Assembly: GCA_958295665.1 (NCBI GenBank)
Contig: OY282559.1
Span: 249,360,764-249,424,763, forward strand
Direction: 5' to 3'
Source: Tipula vernalis
Taxonomy: Eukaryota; Arthropoda; Insecta; Diptera; Tipulidae
DNA: 64,000 nucleotides
Shown: positions 1 through 11,056 of the stretch, one piece after another
Numbering within the stretch: the stretch's first letter is position 1
How the letters are laid out: each line of letters begins with the position of its first letter
Program-made: the position numbers and the translations under genes
The notes under the pieces: generated by a model
Seen by the model: the letters and a program-made list of their open reading frames with translations, nothing else
Told to the model about the DNA's origin: nothing
Database searches by the model: none

Positions 1-1194
1 CTACATACGATGGTTCTGTCTGGATTAGCAACGATTGGCCGATGTATTAAGAAAAGTGCCGGAGTTAATGGTAATGGGTCGGATGGATCATTTGAAAGAG
101 CAACAAGTGGTCTTGAGTTCAGTATGCCCTCTACCATTACTATCAATGTTGTTCAACTCATCGTAGCTGAAATTTACGTCCTTGGTAATTCGGCGGATAT
201 GCGTTTTGAAGCTTTTTATTGAAGATTCCCACAAACCTCCAAAGTTTGGGGCTCTCGGCGGAATGAATTTCCATTTGATGGATTCCGTAATACAAAACTC
301 GGAAATCCCCTTCTGATTCTGTTGAAGATTAAATTCGTTGAATGCTGCTTGTAACTCCTTGTTGGATCCAACGAAATTAGTTCCGTTGTCTGACCAAATG
401 ATATTTGGTTTTCCTCTGCGATATAGAAAACGTTTTATTGCCAAAATGAATTTGTCTGACGACAATTCTGAAACAATTTCGAAATATACGCATTTAGTGC
501 AGAAACAAACAAATAAAACAACATAAACCTTGTCAGGTGTTCGTTGTCTCTTTACTTGTTTTACGTAAAACGGACCACATAAATCGACTCCCGTAATTGA
601 AAATGGTGCTGATGGTTCGGCACGTTCTTGGGACAAATTACCCATGACCTGATATCTAATTACTGGTTTTAATTTAAAACATTCGATACAATTCCGAATT
701 GTGTGGTTGGATGTCGATCTTGCATTTATTGGCCAGTACTTTTGGCGAACAAAACTAATTAGTAATGTAACACCTGCATGTGCATATTTCTTATGGTATT
801 CTCTAAATAAGGCTTTGGTAATATGGTTATGATCTGGTAAGAGAATTTGATGTTTCATTTCTAATGGTAAATTTGTGTTTGATAGCCTCCCGCCTATTCT
901 TATGACTTCACCGTCAAGAAATGGGTTAAGCAATTTAATTTTGCTTGTTGTATGAATCGGTCGATTTGCTTTGAGACAATGGTACTCATCACTAAACCGT
1001 TCCATCTGAATTAAATGTACAATTTTCAATATTGCCGATTCAAGATCCTTGATTGATAGGCCACTTGAATGTGGTGATTTAGTTTTGCAAAGTTTTAAAA
1101 AACGCTGAATATATGCCACAATCCTCACAGTCTTAGAAAATGAGCTATATTTATATAGCCACTTATTTGATTTTTCGTTGATTTTTCCCCCCAT
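1..1194 (-). pseudogene. pol: BEL/Pao integrase (pol C-terminal part), frameshifted, partial
   Basis: Catalyses insertion of the retrotransposon cDNA into host DNA. The frame opens at 1194 and shows an integrase zinc-binding H2C2 region (HKKYAHAG followed by the CIEC pair), then the catalytic core with VDLCGP (first Asp), SDNGTNF (second Asp) and FGGLWES (catalytic Glu). All three catalytic positions are kept. Around base 155 the frame shifts: the expected continuation (ILNSRP-type motif, then PSDPL) is read in another frame from about 155 down to base 1, so the displayed open frame ends falsely at 88. The C-terminus lies beyond the window. It is part of the same polyprotein as the RT upstream. 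Confidence 0.9.
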
Positions 1195-2690
1195 CAGAAC
1201 GAAACTAGCGCCATTAATCTGATATGGTTCGAGAAATCGTGACGATTTGTTTTTTAATTCTAATTTTGACCAATTTATTGTATTACGACTTATTTCTTAT
1301 GGTTTGGATTCTTGAGTAATATCCATTATTAATATGGGTCCTCTCCACCAAAGTTCAAGTCCCGCCAACTCATTTGGCAATGAGCCCTTGATATTAAATC
1401 CGCAGGCTTGTTATGTGAATCTATGTAACACCACAAATAATTCGCGGTTAGTTCTTTGATTTCGTTCACCCTGTTGACTACAAAGATTTTCAATCATTTT
1501 GGATCGGTTTGTATCCACGTAATTACCTTTAACGGTGCGACTCTTCCCTTTGCGCATACTAATCTCAAGTGTACGTTATTCATCACATCAATACTAAAAA
1601 AAAGCCCTAATGCTTTAATCGTCTCTGTATTATTCAACTCATTCTGAAGAATTTCACGGTCACATACTGGTATATCTTGAAGCACAAAATCATCATTTGA
1701 ACTCCATTTGTGTAAATGGAATCCACCCTTAGCTAATACACGACACAACTCTTGAACTCTTTCACGTAATATATTGATATTGTCTGCACCTGTTAATATG
1801 TCATCAACATAAAAATCGCGTTTCACAATGGATGCCAATTCACTTTCTGCACATTCGTCGTCTACTAATTGATTTAACTTACGGGTAGCTAAGAACGGCA
1901 CCGATGCTGTACCGTATGTAACAGTTAAAAGTTCAAATGTTTTGATTTTATCAAATGGATTAGGACGCCAAAATATTCGTTGAAGTGGCACCTGTGTGGA
2001 ATCTACTAGTACCAGTCGATACATTTTTGAAATGTCTGCTGTGATTACGTAACGATATTTCCTAAAACGTAAAACTATATCAAACAATTCAGATTGTGTA
2101 CTTGGGCCATCGCACATCACTTCATTTAAGGATAAATCATTTGCACTCCTTGCAGACGCGTCAAAAACCACTCGAAGTTGTGTGCTGCTACTCGTGGGTT
2201 TTAACACTGGGTGATGGGGCAGATAATGTTTCATCACTGACGGATTGTCGAAATCCTCGTTCACCTCTTTCATATGATTTAAACTTAGATACTCTGCCAT
2301 GAACTTACAGTACTGTTCCTTTAATAATTCGTTCTGTTGCAATTTCTTTTCTATAATTAAAAATCTATGTAAAGGCAATTGCTTAGTATCGCACAATCTC
2401 GTTATGTTCTCGCGTAGTGGCAACTTAACGATATAACGACCTTGCTGATTTCTCTTCACATGCTTAGTATAAGTTTCTTCACAAAATCTTTCTTCAGTTG
2501 ACCAGAAGGATTTTTGTGGAATATTCTCGATCTCCCAAAAACTTCTGATTGAATTGTTAAGTTGTTGTAATGTCACTGTGGAGTTGTCCAAAATACTTGA
2601 GTCAGAAAAAAACGTTAAATTTTGTTCGGCTGAATCAAGATATGCACCACCTACTATAAATCCAAATTTTGATTCTATAAAGCAGGGCAA
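1195..2690 (-). pseudogene. pol: BEL/Pao reverse transcriptase with collapsed RNase H region
   Basis: Copies retrotransposon RNA into DNA. Recognisable family blocks are YLPHHPV, LRVVFDASA, ITADISKMYR (first catalytic Asp) and FYVDDIL (the YxDD box), followed by the connection region LHKWSSN. After SIDVMNN (about 1585) the frame jumps directly to LVCAKGRVAPLK and then to ITWIQTDPKW at about 1500, followed by NRVNEIKEL in the same frame after a stop. A complete relative (element 2 in this window) has well over 100 residues here, including the LHGFSD and RLELCGA blocks. Most of the RNase H domain has therefore been deleted. Bases 1195-1493 keep the RNase H tail, with stop codons. RT alone looks well preserved. 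Confidence 0.9.
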
Positions 2691-3421
2691 ATTGTTATTG
2701 ATTTTTATTTTCCTGAATCCAAGTCATCCACTGGTCTGGAATCTACGAACTCTGGATCAGCAAGAGTAACGTCCCTTGGAATAAACTAACGTGATACATC
2801 AATAGTTTTTGCTGGAAGATGTTCCGCAATACTATCAACTACAAGCATTTGTAACTTTTCACAATAGTTATTTAATCGTGACTTCACCTTTATGCTGATA
2901 CAGCTTGTAATGTTTACTCTACCACCGTTTAACGTATGTACTTGATTCTGAATTTCCGTCGAATTAAGCTTTAACATGTGAGTTAAATCTTTTGTTATGT
3001 AATTCTCTGAACTTGCACTGTCTAGCAGCGCACGACAATAATGTGATTTCCCTCGGCCATCCATTATCAGGACCAATGCCGTTGCAAATATTTTTGTGGT
3101 TCCTGAATTCAACCTTTTACCGAACATGGTTGATTTATCTTGATCTGAAGGATCTGCTTCATTAGTTAACGCCGTCACTATATTTAGATTACTCGTTCCT
3201 TCATCAGCTGGCTTGGCTCGTTGATTTAAGTGAAGCAACGGGTTTTGATTTTTATTGCACACTCTACAGTTACTGGCTTTACAAAATTTATTTGAATGGC
3301 CAGATCCAAGATAGTTGAAACATTTTCTGGATTTAGCAACAAACGCATTCCTGTCCAAAGGCCTCGTACTAATAAAACTATCACACCAATAAAGCGGATG
3401 TTTCTCTTCACTGCACAACAA
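2691..3421 (-). pseudogene. pol: BEL/Pao zinc knuckle and aspartic protease segment
   Basis: The first part carries a gag-type zinc knuckle (RKCFNYLGSGHSNKFC) followed by a second Cys pair (NCRVC). The expected second cysteine of the knuckle is a tyrosine here. The downstream half is the retroviral-type aspartic protease of BEL elements: the RALLDSASSENYIT stretch holds the catalytic Asp in a D-S-A-S context rather than the usual D-S/T-G. The frame stops at 2786, and bases 2691-2785 continue with a degraded protease-RT linker (LADPEF, then NNLPCF). It joins the gag frame by a frameshift near 3421. Confidence 0.85.
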
Positions 3422-4395
3422 AACTGATTCGAATTGGATGATTCTAACTGTGATTTAAATCCAGGTTGCTGATTATTAGCTGTTTTTGATGTAACACATG
3501 TTGTTGAATGCTTTGGTATTGTTGTTCGTTTTATTGATGAATGGCTACTAATCTGATACGATCCGTCTTTTGCTTTTAAGATTCGTGTCTCAGTATCCAT
3601 AAATGATTTTAATTCTTCCCATGTTGGATGAATATTTAGCACAACTTGTTCTTCCCACTTCATCTTTAGATTTTGTGTGAATTTTTTAACAATTATGTTA
3701 ATAATTAATAATCCTGATAATTTATCTAACGGAATTCCTAATGCCTTTAACGATGAAACATGAGCATTTGAAGTATTCAACAAATGCAGTAACTCATTGT
3801 GATTATTTTTAATGCATTCAATTGATAACAATGCGTCAATATGCGTGTTCACTATAATCCTAACATCATCGTACCGCTTGATTAATTCATCCCAAGCATC
3901 ATTGTAAGCCGTTTCCGACAATGTTATATGTCTGATAACATCCTTTGCCTCACCAGCTATGAGATCATCTAGATAGGTGAACCTCAAAATATTGTCAAGC
4001 TACTTGTTGTTGTGAATTAAAGATATGAATTTCTGCTTAAATGTCATCCACTCAGTTTGTTTTCTATCATAAGGTTTGTTTTTAGTTTCCGGTAATTTCG
4101 GTAACCATGCTGTAGGATTTAAAGCCACATATCGGTTGTCTTCTTGTTCAGACTCTGCTTTTGCTGTGTTATGCACTTCGTCGAACTTTTTCAACTCGGC
4201 GTGACGTGATTTCAATTGTGAACTCAAACTCATGTACACTTCCTCAAACTCGGTAAACCTATGAAGCACTTCTTGAAACGTGTTATCCGATAACTCGCCC
4301 GCACTTTCTGTTAAGGAATGAAAATCACTCCATATCTGTTCTAACTGTTGCTGTCTAGTCTGAAACTCAATTGCACTCTGAACGCCGCCATCTAA
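3226..4395 (-). pseudogene. gag: BEL/Pao gag (DUF1759-like), one in-frame stop
   Basis: Structural protein that packages retrotransposon RNA. One frame runs from about 4395, with no surviving start codon upstream of 4269, down to 3226, broken only by a TAG at 4000-4002. The N-terminal third is helical and charged (SLSSQLKSRHAELKKF). The middle shows the DUF1759 signature: a W-M-T-F-K-Q-K-F block, then YLDDLIAGEAKDVI, the RYDD motif, and LKALGIPLDKLSG. The extreme C-terminus overlaps the zinc-knuckle frame, so gag normally continues into protease. The overlap marks a frameshift mutation, since BEL elements typically have one long gag-pol frame. Confidence 0.88.
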
Positions 4396-5540
4396 AATGT
4401 CTCAACAAAATTTGTTACATTTTTGATTCTTGATTGTATAATACAAAACTTTTTCTCAAACCTAACCTTAAACAATTCTAAATTTTCATTATGCTCTGGA
4501 GCATTTGATTTTCGACCACGTGTGATGAGACTTGTGTATACAATATTACTTTTTTTTTTTTTTTTTTTTTATAAAAAATTCAAATGAACAATTTTAATTA
4601 CTAATGATCAATTTTTTAAACTTAACTTTAACTAGATGTTTAAAATTTTGTTAAATTCTGTTACAGAAATTAATGTAATCCTAAATTTTTATGGTTATGT
4701 TACCGTATGGCTGACTCACCCGACGATGCACTGAATGTTCTAAACCTGACACTGGACCGCAACGATCTTCCTTGATGATGAATTATTAAACTGTGTTTAA
4801 CCTCACGCGATTGATGATTGAAGTTATGCACGACCTTAATTAACTGTGATACACCATAATGAGCGAATCACCTCGTGCTCAACTATGATGTAACTATGCA
4901 AGTTGCCAAACAATGACTTGCTAAACTTAAAAATGCTTGATTCCGATTGACACTGTTGACTTCTTCTGCCACAGAATTGACTATGATTCAGGATTCTTGA
5001 CAACTACCTGATATCCAACACGATGAATCCGTTCTGAATTAGGTTATGTACTGCACGTGCTTACACAAATTAATTGTTTTGATAACCTCACAAATCTACT
5101 TGATTAATTAACACCATAAAATCCTGCTCGATCAGGACCAATGTAATGAATTGATTTGAATAAACAACACAGAATAGTGGACTGTAATTTTCTTATTTAT
5201 TTTATTTTTATTAACAACATGTGGTTCTTCGTGAACGAGTGTAAGCAACCAAAAAAAACTCAACTCTAATTCTTTTTTTTCTTTTCTTTTTCTTTTTTGT
5301 TAACTTTGTTTTGTTGTATTCATGCGACATCTATATCCCAATGAACAAACAAAAATATATTACAAAATAATGGTTTTCATTCTTTCTCGAAACTTTATTG
5401 TGTGAGCGTCTCATTTTAGTGAAGTGTTATAAATTTTACAATTTTCTTTTAATTTTAATTAATTTGTATTTTATTTAATTATATCTTATAGTTTATTTTG
5501 ATTTGTTTATTTTTTATCAGTCGGGTAAGTCTTTTCATAG
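4396..5540. other. Non-coding stretch: 5' leader/LTR candidate of BEL element 1, then LINE 5' leader
   Basis: No coding region seen. On the minus strand it lies just upstream of BEL gag, so it should contain that element's 5' untranslated region and 5' LTR. I could not identify the LTR ends or a primer-binding site because the partner LTR lies outside the window. A run of about 20 T lies near 4551-4571 and pyrimidine-rich tracts at 5270-5300. The right part, from about 5340, may be the 5' untranslated region of the LINE that follows. Confidence 0.5.
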
Positions 5541-6902
5541 TCTTTTTCTATCCACAAAATAATAAATCCACGTAACACAAGCAAGGAGGGACAAAGTACG
5601 CAGTACTTTGTACCTCCAACATTTACTTCTACTGATTTCTCAGATTCCGAAGATGAAATAAATACTAAAAAATCAAAAATTGTTTTTAATAATGAAATAA
5701 TAGTAAACGGTGAATTTGATAAAAGTCCCAATATGTTAAATAAAAGGAAAATTAATAATAATAATAATAAAATTCACGTCGCAGTTTCAAAAAATACAGT
5801 AACAGCTCCAACATCATCTTCAACTTTATCTGTTGATTCATCGAATAACTCAAATATGCCGTCAGTTACTGCTGAAAAAATTAATCTATATAACCGATCA
5901 GATAATGGCCCATTTACTGTATTTATCAGTAAAGGGAATTTAAATATTGTTCTTTTAGCTAAAGCCCTTAAAATAAATAATTTTAAAAATGTCAAAGATA
6001 TCTCTAGCGTTAGCAAAAATGTTGCTAAGGTTATCTTTAATAATTTTGAAGACGCAAATAATTGTGTCAAATCAGACATCTTTAAAAAATTTGATAATTA
6101 TAATTATACGACATACATTCCTAAAAATTTCACATCTTCTATTGGTTTAATCAGGAACATTCCTATTAGGCTTTCTAATGAAGAAATACAAGAAAATATT
6201 AGATCTAAATACCCTATTTCTAAAGTAGAAAGAATGACTAATTGGAATAGTGCCACTAAAACAGCTGAGGAAATTGAATTGGTTAAACTTACTTTTGAGT
6301 CTGGAACTATTCCATTCAATGTCATTTTATATGATAATCTCTTATTAAAGGTAGAATATTTTATACCTAATTCATTATTTTGTAAAAAATGTCTAAATTA
6401 CGGACATACAATTTCTAAATGTAAATCTAAAACTAATAGATGCCTAACGTGTGCTAATACTATAGAGGACGAACAAGAACACGTTTGTGACATGAAATTT
6501 TCTTGTAAATTTTGTGGAATGGGTCATGTTACTAATTTTTTCATATGTAATGAACGATATAGGCAGAAACAAATTAGGGAACATATGATTTTAAATAAAA
6601 CTAGTTTCAGAGAATCCAAAAGCCACCTTTATGGTAGCCAACAAAAAGTCCCTAAACAAATAGATTTCGCTAATGATATCTGTAATGAAAATCAAGCCTG
6701 GAAAAATAACTTAATGAATTCTGATGCTAGAAAAATTCAAATCCTAAATAAATTAGTAAACGAATTAAAAAATCAATTAAATGAAAGAGATTCTATTTTT
6801 AATGATGTCAAATCACTTTTAAATAATTCCGATGACTTTAATAAAAATCCAGCTAATTTAGACTCACTTAAAATTAAATTAAATAAATTTATTAAAACAT
6901 AA
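5541..6902 (+). CDS. LINE ORF1: gag-like RNA-binding protein with CCHC knuckles
   Basis: Nucleic-acid chaperone that forms the LINE ribonucleoprotein. The first ATG in frame is at 5733, giving 389 residues, but the same frame is open back to 5541 and reads an acidic, Ser/Thr-rich stretch (FSDSEDEINTKKSK), so the true start codon may have been lost. The N-terminus is Asn/Ser-rich. A central RRM-like or gag core (VFISKGNLN, then IPIRLSNEEIQ) is followed by cysteine knuckles: FCKKCLNYGHTISKC, then CLTC, then FSCKFCGMGH. The C-terminus is helical and Asn/Lys-rich. Codon use is strongly A/T. ORF2 starts 46 bases downstream. Confidence 0.88.
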   Translation, partial: SFSIHKIINPRNTSKEGQSTQYFVPPTFTSTDFSDSEDEINTKKSKIVFNNEIIVNGEFDKSPNMLNKRKINNNNNKIHVAVSKNTVTAPTSSSTLSVDSSNNSNMPSVTAEKINLYNRSDNGPFTVFISKGNLNIVLLAKALKINNFKNVKDISSVSKNVAKVIFNNFEDANNCVKSDIFKKFDNYNYTTYIPKNFTSSIGLIRNIPIRLSNEEIQENIRSKYPISKVERMTNWNSATKTAEEIELVKLTFESGTIPFNVILYDNLLLKVEYFIPNSLFCKKCLNYGHTISKCKSKTNRCLTCANTIEDEQEHVCDMKFSCKFCGMGHVTNFFICNERYRQKQIREHMILNKTSFRESKSHLYGSQQKVPKQIDFANDICNENQAWKNNLMNSDARKIQILNKLVNELKNQLNERDSIFNDVKSLLNNSDDFNKNPANLDSLKIKLNKFIKT

Positions 6903-6948
6903 ACTTTTCTTTTTCCAGTTTTTTATTTTTTCATTTTATTCTTCCATT

Positions 6949-9900
6949 ATGTTACCTTTAAAAATTTTACAAATTAACATTCGTAGTTTAAATAGTAATA
7001 AAGATCTATTATATCATTATATACAATCCAATCATATTGATATCGTTATTCTATCTGAAACCTGGACAAATCCAAATAGTAATTTGACTTTTAACAATTA
7101 TAATCTTATTACTGATGATAGACCAGATGGTTTTGGCGGAGTAGGCTTTTTAATACATAAAAAAATTTCTTGGAGAATTATTGATTTAAATTTTCATTAC
7201 ATCCGTTTTCAAGCTTTCAAAATTAACCTCAAATTTAAAAACATTAATTTTAATATCTTATCTTTTTATAATAATTCTGTTATTAGACCTCAGGAAATCG
7301 TTAATGAATTTGAACATCTTATAACTCAGAATCTAGATAACTGTTTAATAGCTGGAGACATAAATATTCATAATAGTCTTTGGGATAGTTTATTGACCCC
7401 TACTTACGACAGGGTGGGTGATAAGATTGCAGATATTATCACTGCTAATAATGTCTTTTTATTAAATGACGGATCTCATACAAGGCAAGATTTTTTCAGA
7501 AATAATTCTGTAGCACTAGACATTACTTTGTGCTAAATCAATCTAATTGAAAAACTATCATGGAAAGTAGATCCCATTAATTTAGGAAGTGACCATCTCC
7601 CAATACTTATTGACTTTAAACTAAATTATTATCAAAAAAAACAAATCACAAACTGGTCAAAAGTATTGAAAGACTTTGATCTAAATTCTATTAATGATAA
7701 ATGCAATATTGAAGAACACCTAGAAAAATTAATTTCTGAAAATACTTCTATTATTACAAGTAAAAATACTTTTAAACCTAAACCTTGGTGGAACGATCAA
7801 AGACTATGGAACATAAAAAAACACAAACAACTCATTTATAATTTAAACAAAAACATTTTTACCGCTATTGAACTAAAAAAATCTATACAAAAACTTAAAT
7901 TAACAATCAGAAGGGAAAAGAAAAAATCTTGGAATATTTTTTTAACAAGCATCAATCACAAAACTAATAATTCTGATCTCTGGAACAACATCAATAAAAT
8001 TAAAAATAAAAAACAGTCCAACTACAGAATCCTAGAAGATCCCACACTAGCTACTAATTTTCTAAATTACAATTTTCCTTTCTCCTTTGAATCCCCTCAT
8101 AATCTCTCGTAATAACTTCAATCCTACTATTAATCCTGCGGAATTTAATAACATTGAAATTCTTGATATTATTAAAAATTCAAATAATACTGCTCCAGGA
8201 TATGATAAAGTCTCATATAAAATCATCAAACAATTAGTATCCTCTAATCCTAACCTAATCAATACTATTACAAATTATTTCAACAACATCTGGCAAAATC
8301 AAATTTACCCTACAAAATGGAAAACGTCATACACAATCGCCATTTTGAAAAAGGGGAGGGATGATAGAAATATTATTAACTACCGTCCTATTTGTCTGTT
8401 ACCTATTTTTTCAAAAATCTTCAATAAACTCATTTTAAAACGAATTAATGATCATCTAATCTCCCATAATATTCTTAATTATTACAATTTTGGTTTTAGA
8501 AAAAATAAAAATATTACTGACTATTTTGTAGAAATGTTTAATTTCATCATCTCCCTCAAACAACAACAAAAAAAAAATTGTTTTAGTTAACATTGACATT
8601 TCCAAAGCTTTTGATAATGTAGATAAAAATATTTTATTAAACACCTTTAAAAACTTCAATTTCCCTATTAACATTACACATTGGATTTCTCAATTTCTTA
8701 CAAATAGAATTATATCTATTCAAAATATCAATCAAACTTCCATTCATTACACTAATAAAGGCATTCCTCAGGGTAGCTGTTTGAGTCCTACCCTTTTAAA
8801 TATCTATACCACGTCTTTACACGACATCAATAACCCCGATACAAAAATTTTCCAATATGCCGATGATATTTGCATTGTAATTTCTGCCGATAATCATGAT
8901 AACTTACAATTAATAACAGATTCTACTTTACTCTCATTAACTAATAAATTACAATCTTTAAAACTACAAATTAACACTGATAAATCTCATTTTTTAAGAC
9001 TATTCACTAATAAAAATAATTCCAAATCTCTAAATTTAAAAATTAATAATATCTACATAAAAGAAAGAGTGACTACTAAGATACTGGGTACAACTTTAAC
9101 AAATAGACTATCATTATCAATTCATTACACAAACTTAAACGCAAATATTTCCAACTCCATTAATTTACTTAAAACTCTCACCCATTTTAATGGAGGTGTA
9201 AATCCTGAAACAATGATCAATATTTTTAAAGCAATAGTTAAATCTAAACTTGAATACACATATGTTTTTACAGACACTAAATATAAAAAAGATATTAATA
9301 TCTGTCAATCTATTAAAAATGCTTGTCTGAGAGCTTGTCTAGGCTTCTTAAGAACTACTCCAATTCCAGCTATTTTATCTGAATCCCTAGAAACATCTTC
9401 AGATCTAGATTTTATCAAAAAATCACTAATTTATATTTCAAAAAATCTATATAATAATTCCAAAATCGGTAACGACATTAAAACAATAGATCTCTTCATA
9501 AACTTAACGACTTATATTCTAATTATACTTTTCTTTCCAAAATTAAACCTTTTCACATAAAAAAAACGTCTCCCACTAATTTTAGCATCATAACAAATAT
9601 TGAGGGAATCACAAACAAAAATTTTATAAACCATTCTGAACAATATGCATTGTCTATGGCTGAAATTAATAAATATAATAATTTCGCAAAAATTTACACA
9701 GATGGCTCTATAATTAACAATAAACCAGGAATTGGAATTTTTGTTGAGGATAAAAATTGGAAATTTGCCATTCAACTAAAAAACCCTACTTATATTAAAA
9801 ATATTGAAACCATTGCTATTAAAATTGGAATTACTATATCTCTAATCATCAAAAACAATAATATTATCATTATTACTGACTCTCAAAGTTCTTGTATTTC

Positions 9901-10528
9901 ATTAAAAACGGCTCTATTACACTTTACAAATAGACACTACGAAAATCAAATTATTGATACTATCGGCCATAACCAAATTAAAAATTTTGTGATTCATTGG
10001 TTCCCGGGTCATTGTGGCTTAAAAGGAAATACTATAGCAGATAGTTTAGCAAAAAAAGCAGTTTTTTCTCCTACTCACTTTCTTGATATAGAACCAACTC
10101 TCACAGACCTATTTAACGATATCTCCAGATCTATAAATAATAAGTGGAAGGAAAACTACACTTTAATGTGTAATTCATCCGGCCACTTTTATAAACAAAT
10201 TTGCCCTTCTCCAAGATCATCTTTCCTATTTAAAGACTCTAATTTTACATCCTGCCAAACCAGGCTAATTTACAGATTAATCTCTGGCCATTCAGTTAAC
10301 AAGAAATTTAAATTCCTTTTGGGACTTGAATCTACATCTAATTGTGAGATTTGCAACACCGTTGAAGATAACGAACATATTATTAACGATTGTGTCATAT
10401 ATAATAATATAAGAAATAATTTCCCACTTTTATACAGAAAATCCTTATTAGATATCTTAAAGGACCAAAAAATGGAAGAATATAAAATATTGTGTGATTT
10501 TATGGATAGAATAAATTATAAACTATGA
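6949..10528 (+). pseudogene. LINE ORF2: endonuclease, reverse transcriptase and RNase H, with breaks
   Basis: Nicks the target and primes reverse transcription. The endonuclease begins LQINIRSLNSN, with the SETW Glu block, GDINIHNSLW, and SDHLPI after an in-frame TAA at 7534-7536. RT starts near 8090 (TAPGYDKVSY, YRPICLLP), shifts frame in the A run near 8570, and continues with DISKAFDNV, GIPQGSCLSP and the catalytic FQYADDI at about 8855. Another shift near 9500-9560 leads to RNase H: YTDGS, ETIAI, ITDSQSS and HCGLKGNTIADSLAK keep all acidic residues. A C-terminal cysteine motif (CEIC then HIINDC) closes the protein. RNase H places it in the I group rather than Jockey. Confidence 0.9.
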
Positions 10529-11056
10529 ATTAAGACTACTTTTAATTTTTATTGACTTTTTCACACAATGATTTTTCTTTTGGAATCATTTCATTTTATT
10601 TTACTTTATTATAATATTAAGATTTATGAATATTATATAATTTAATTCTAAATTTAAAAAAAAAAAAAAAAAATAAAAAATTTAAAACAAAAAAAAAAAA
10701 AAAATTGAAAAAAAAAAAAAAAAAAAAAATTATGAATTATAAATTTATATTTTAATTTTAAAACTTTTATTTTTATATGTATCCTTTATCTTCTTTCTAA
10801 TATTCTTTATTTATTAACTTTCATTTAATCTAATTTAATTATCAAACTTTGTTTTATATAATTATGCTTTTATTTTATTATTTAATTTTTTAATCTAATT
10901 TGATTTTGTACTACTTTGTTTGTATTTTTGTTATTCAACCCTCCAGAACCTCCCCTGAGTGGTCTCTGGAAATTTTGGGCTGTTTCTCAACTCACTGGTC
11001 TTATGGATTGAAAGATCTGACCTGAGCAAATTTAAAAAACAAACAAACAAACAAAC

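Larger units (their letters stand above)
1..4395 (-). mobile_element. BEL/Pao LTR retrotransposon, element 1 (defective, runs off left edge)
   Basis: Read on the minus strand, the order is gag, zinc knuckle, aspartic protease, reverse transcriptase, RNase H remnant, H2C2 zinc finger and integrase. This is the gag-pol order of the BEL/Pao superfamily, and both gag (DUF1759-like) and protease (DUF1758-like) are of that family's type. Integrase is still being read at base 1, so the 3' LTR, if present, lies outside. Several nonsense codons, frameshifts and internal deletions make it non-functional. No env-like gene is seen. The 5' LTR should lie in 4400-5230, but its borders could not be set. Confidence 0.92.
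5541..11056 (+). mobile_element. I-clade non-LTR retrotransposon (LINE), nearly full length
   Basis: Two ORFs in the order typical of the I group: ORF1 with CCHC knuckles, then ORF2 with AP endonuclease, RT and an RNase H domain. The 3' untranslated region (10529-11033) is very A/T-rich with several long A runs and ends in four to five CAAA repeats at about 11036-11056. Such a short tandem tail is how several I-related LINEs end. ORF2 has one nonsense codon and about three frameshifts, two of them near homopolymer A runs. The element is defective but young. The 5' limit is uncertain. Confidence 0.88.

Noticed and set aside
4396..5230. 5' LTR of BEL element 1
   Set aside because: Without the second LTR in the window the ends and primer-binding site cannot be set, so it is only noted as a candidate region.
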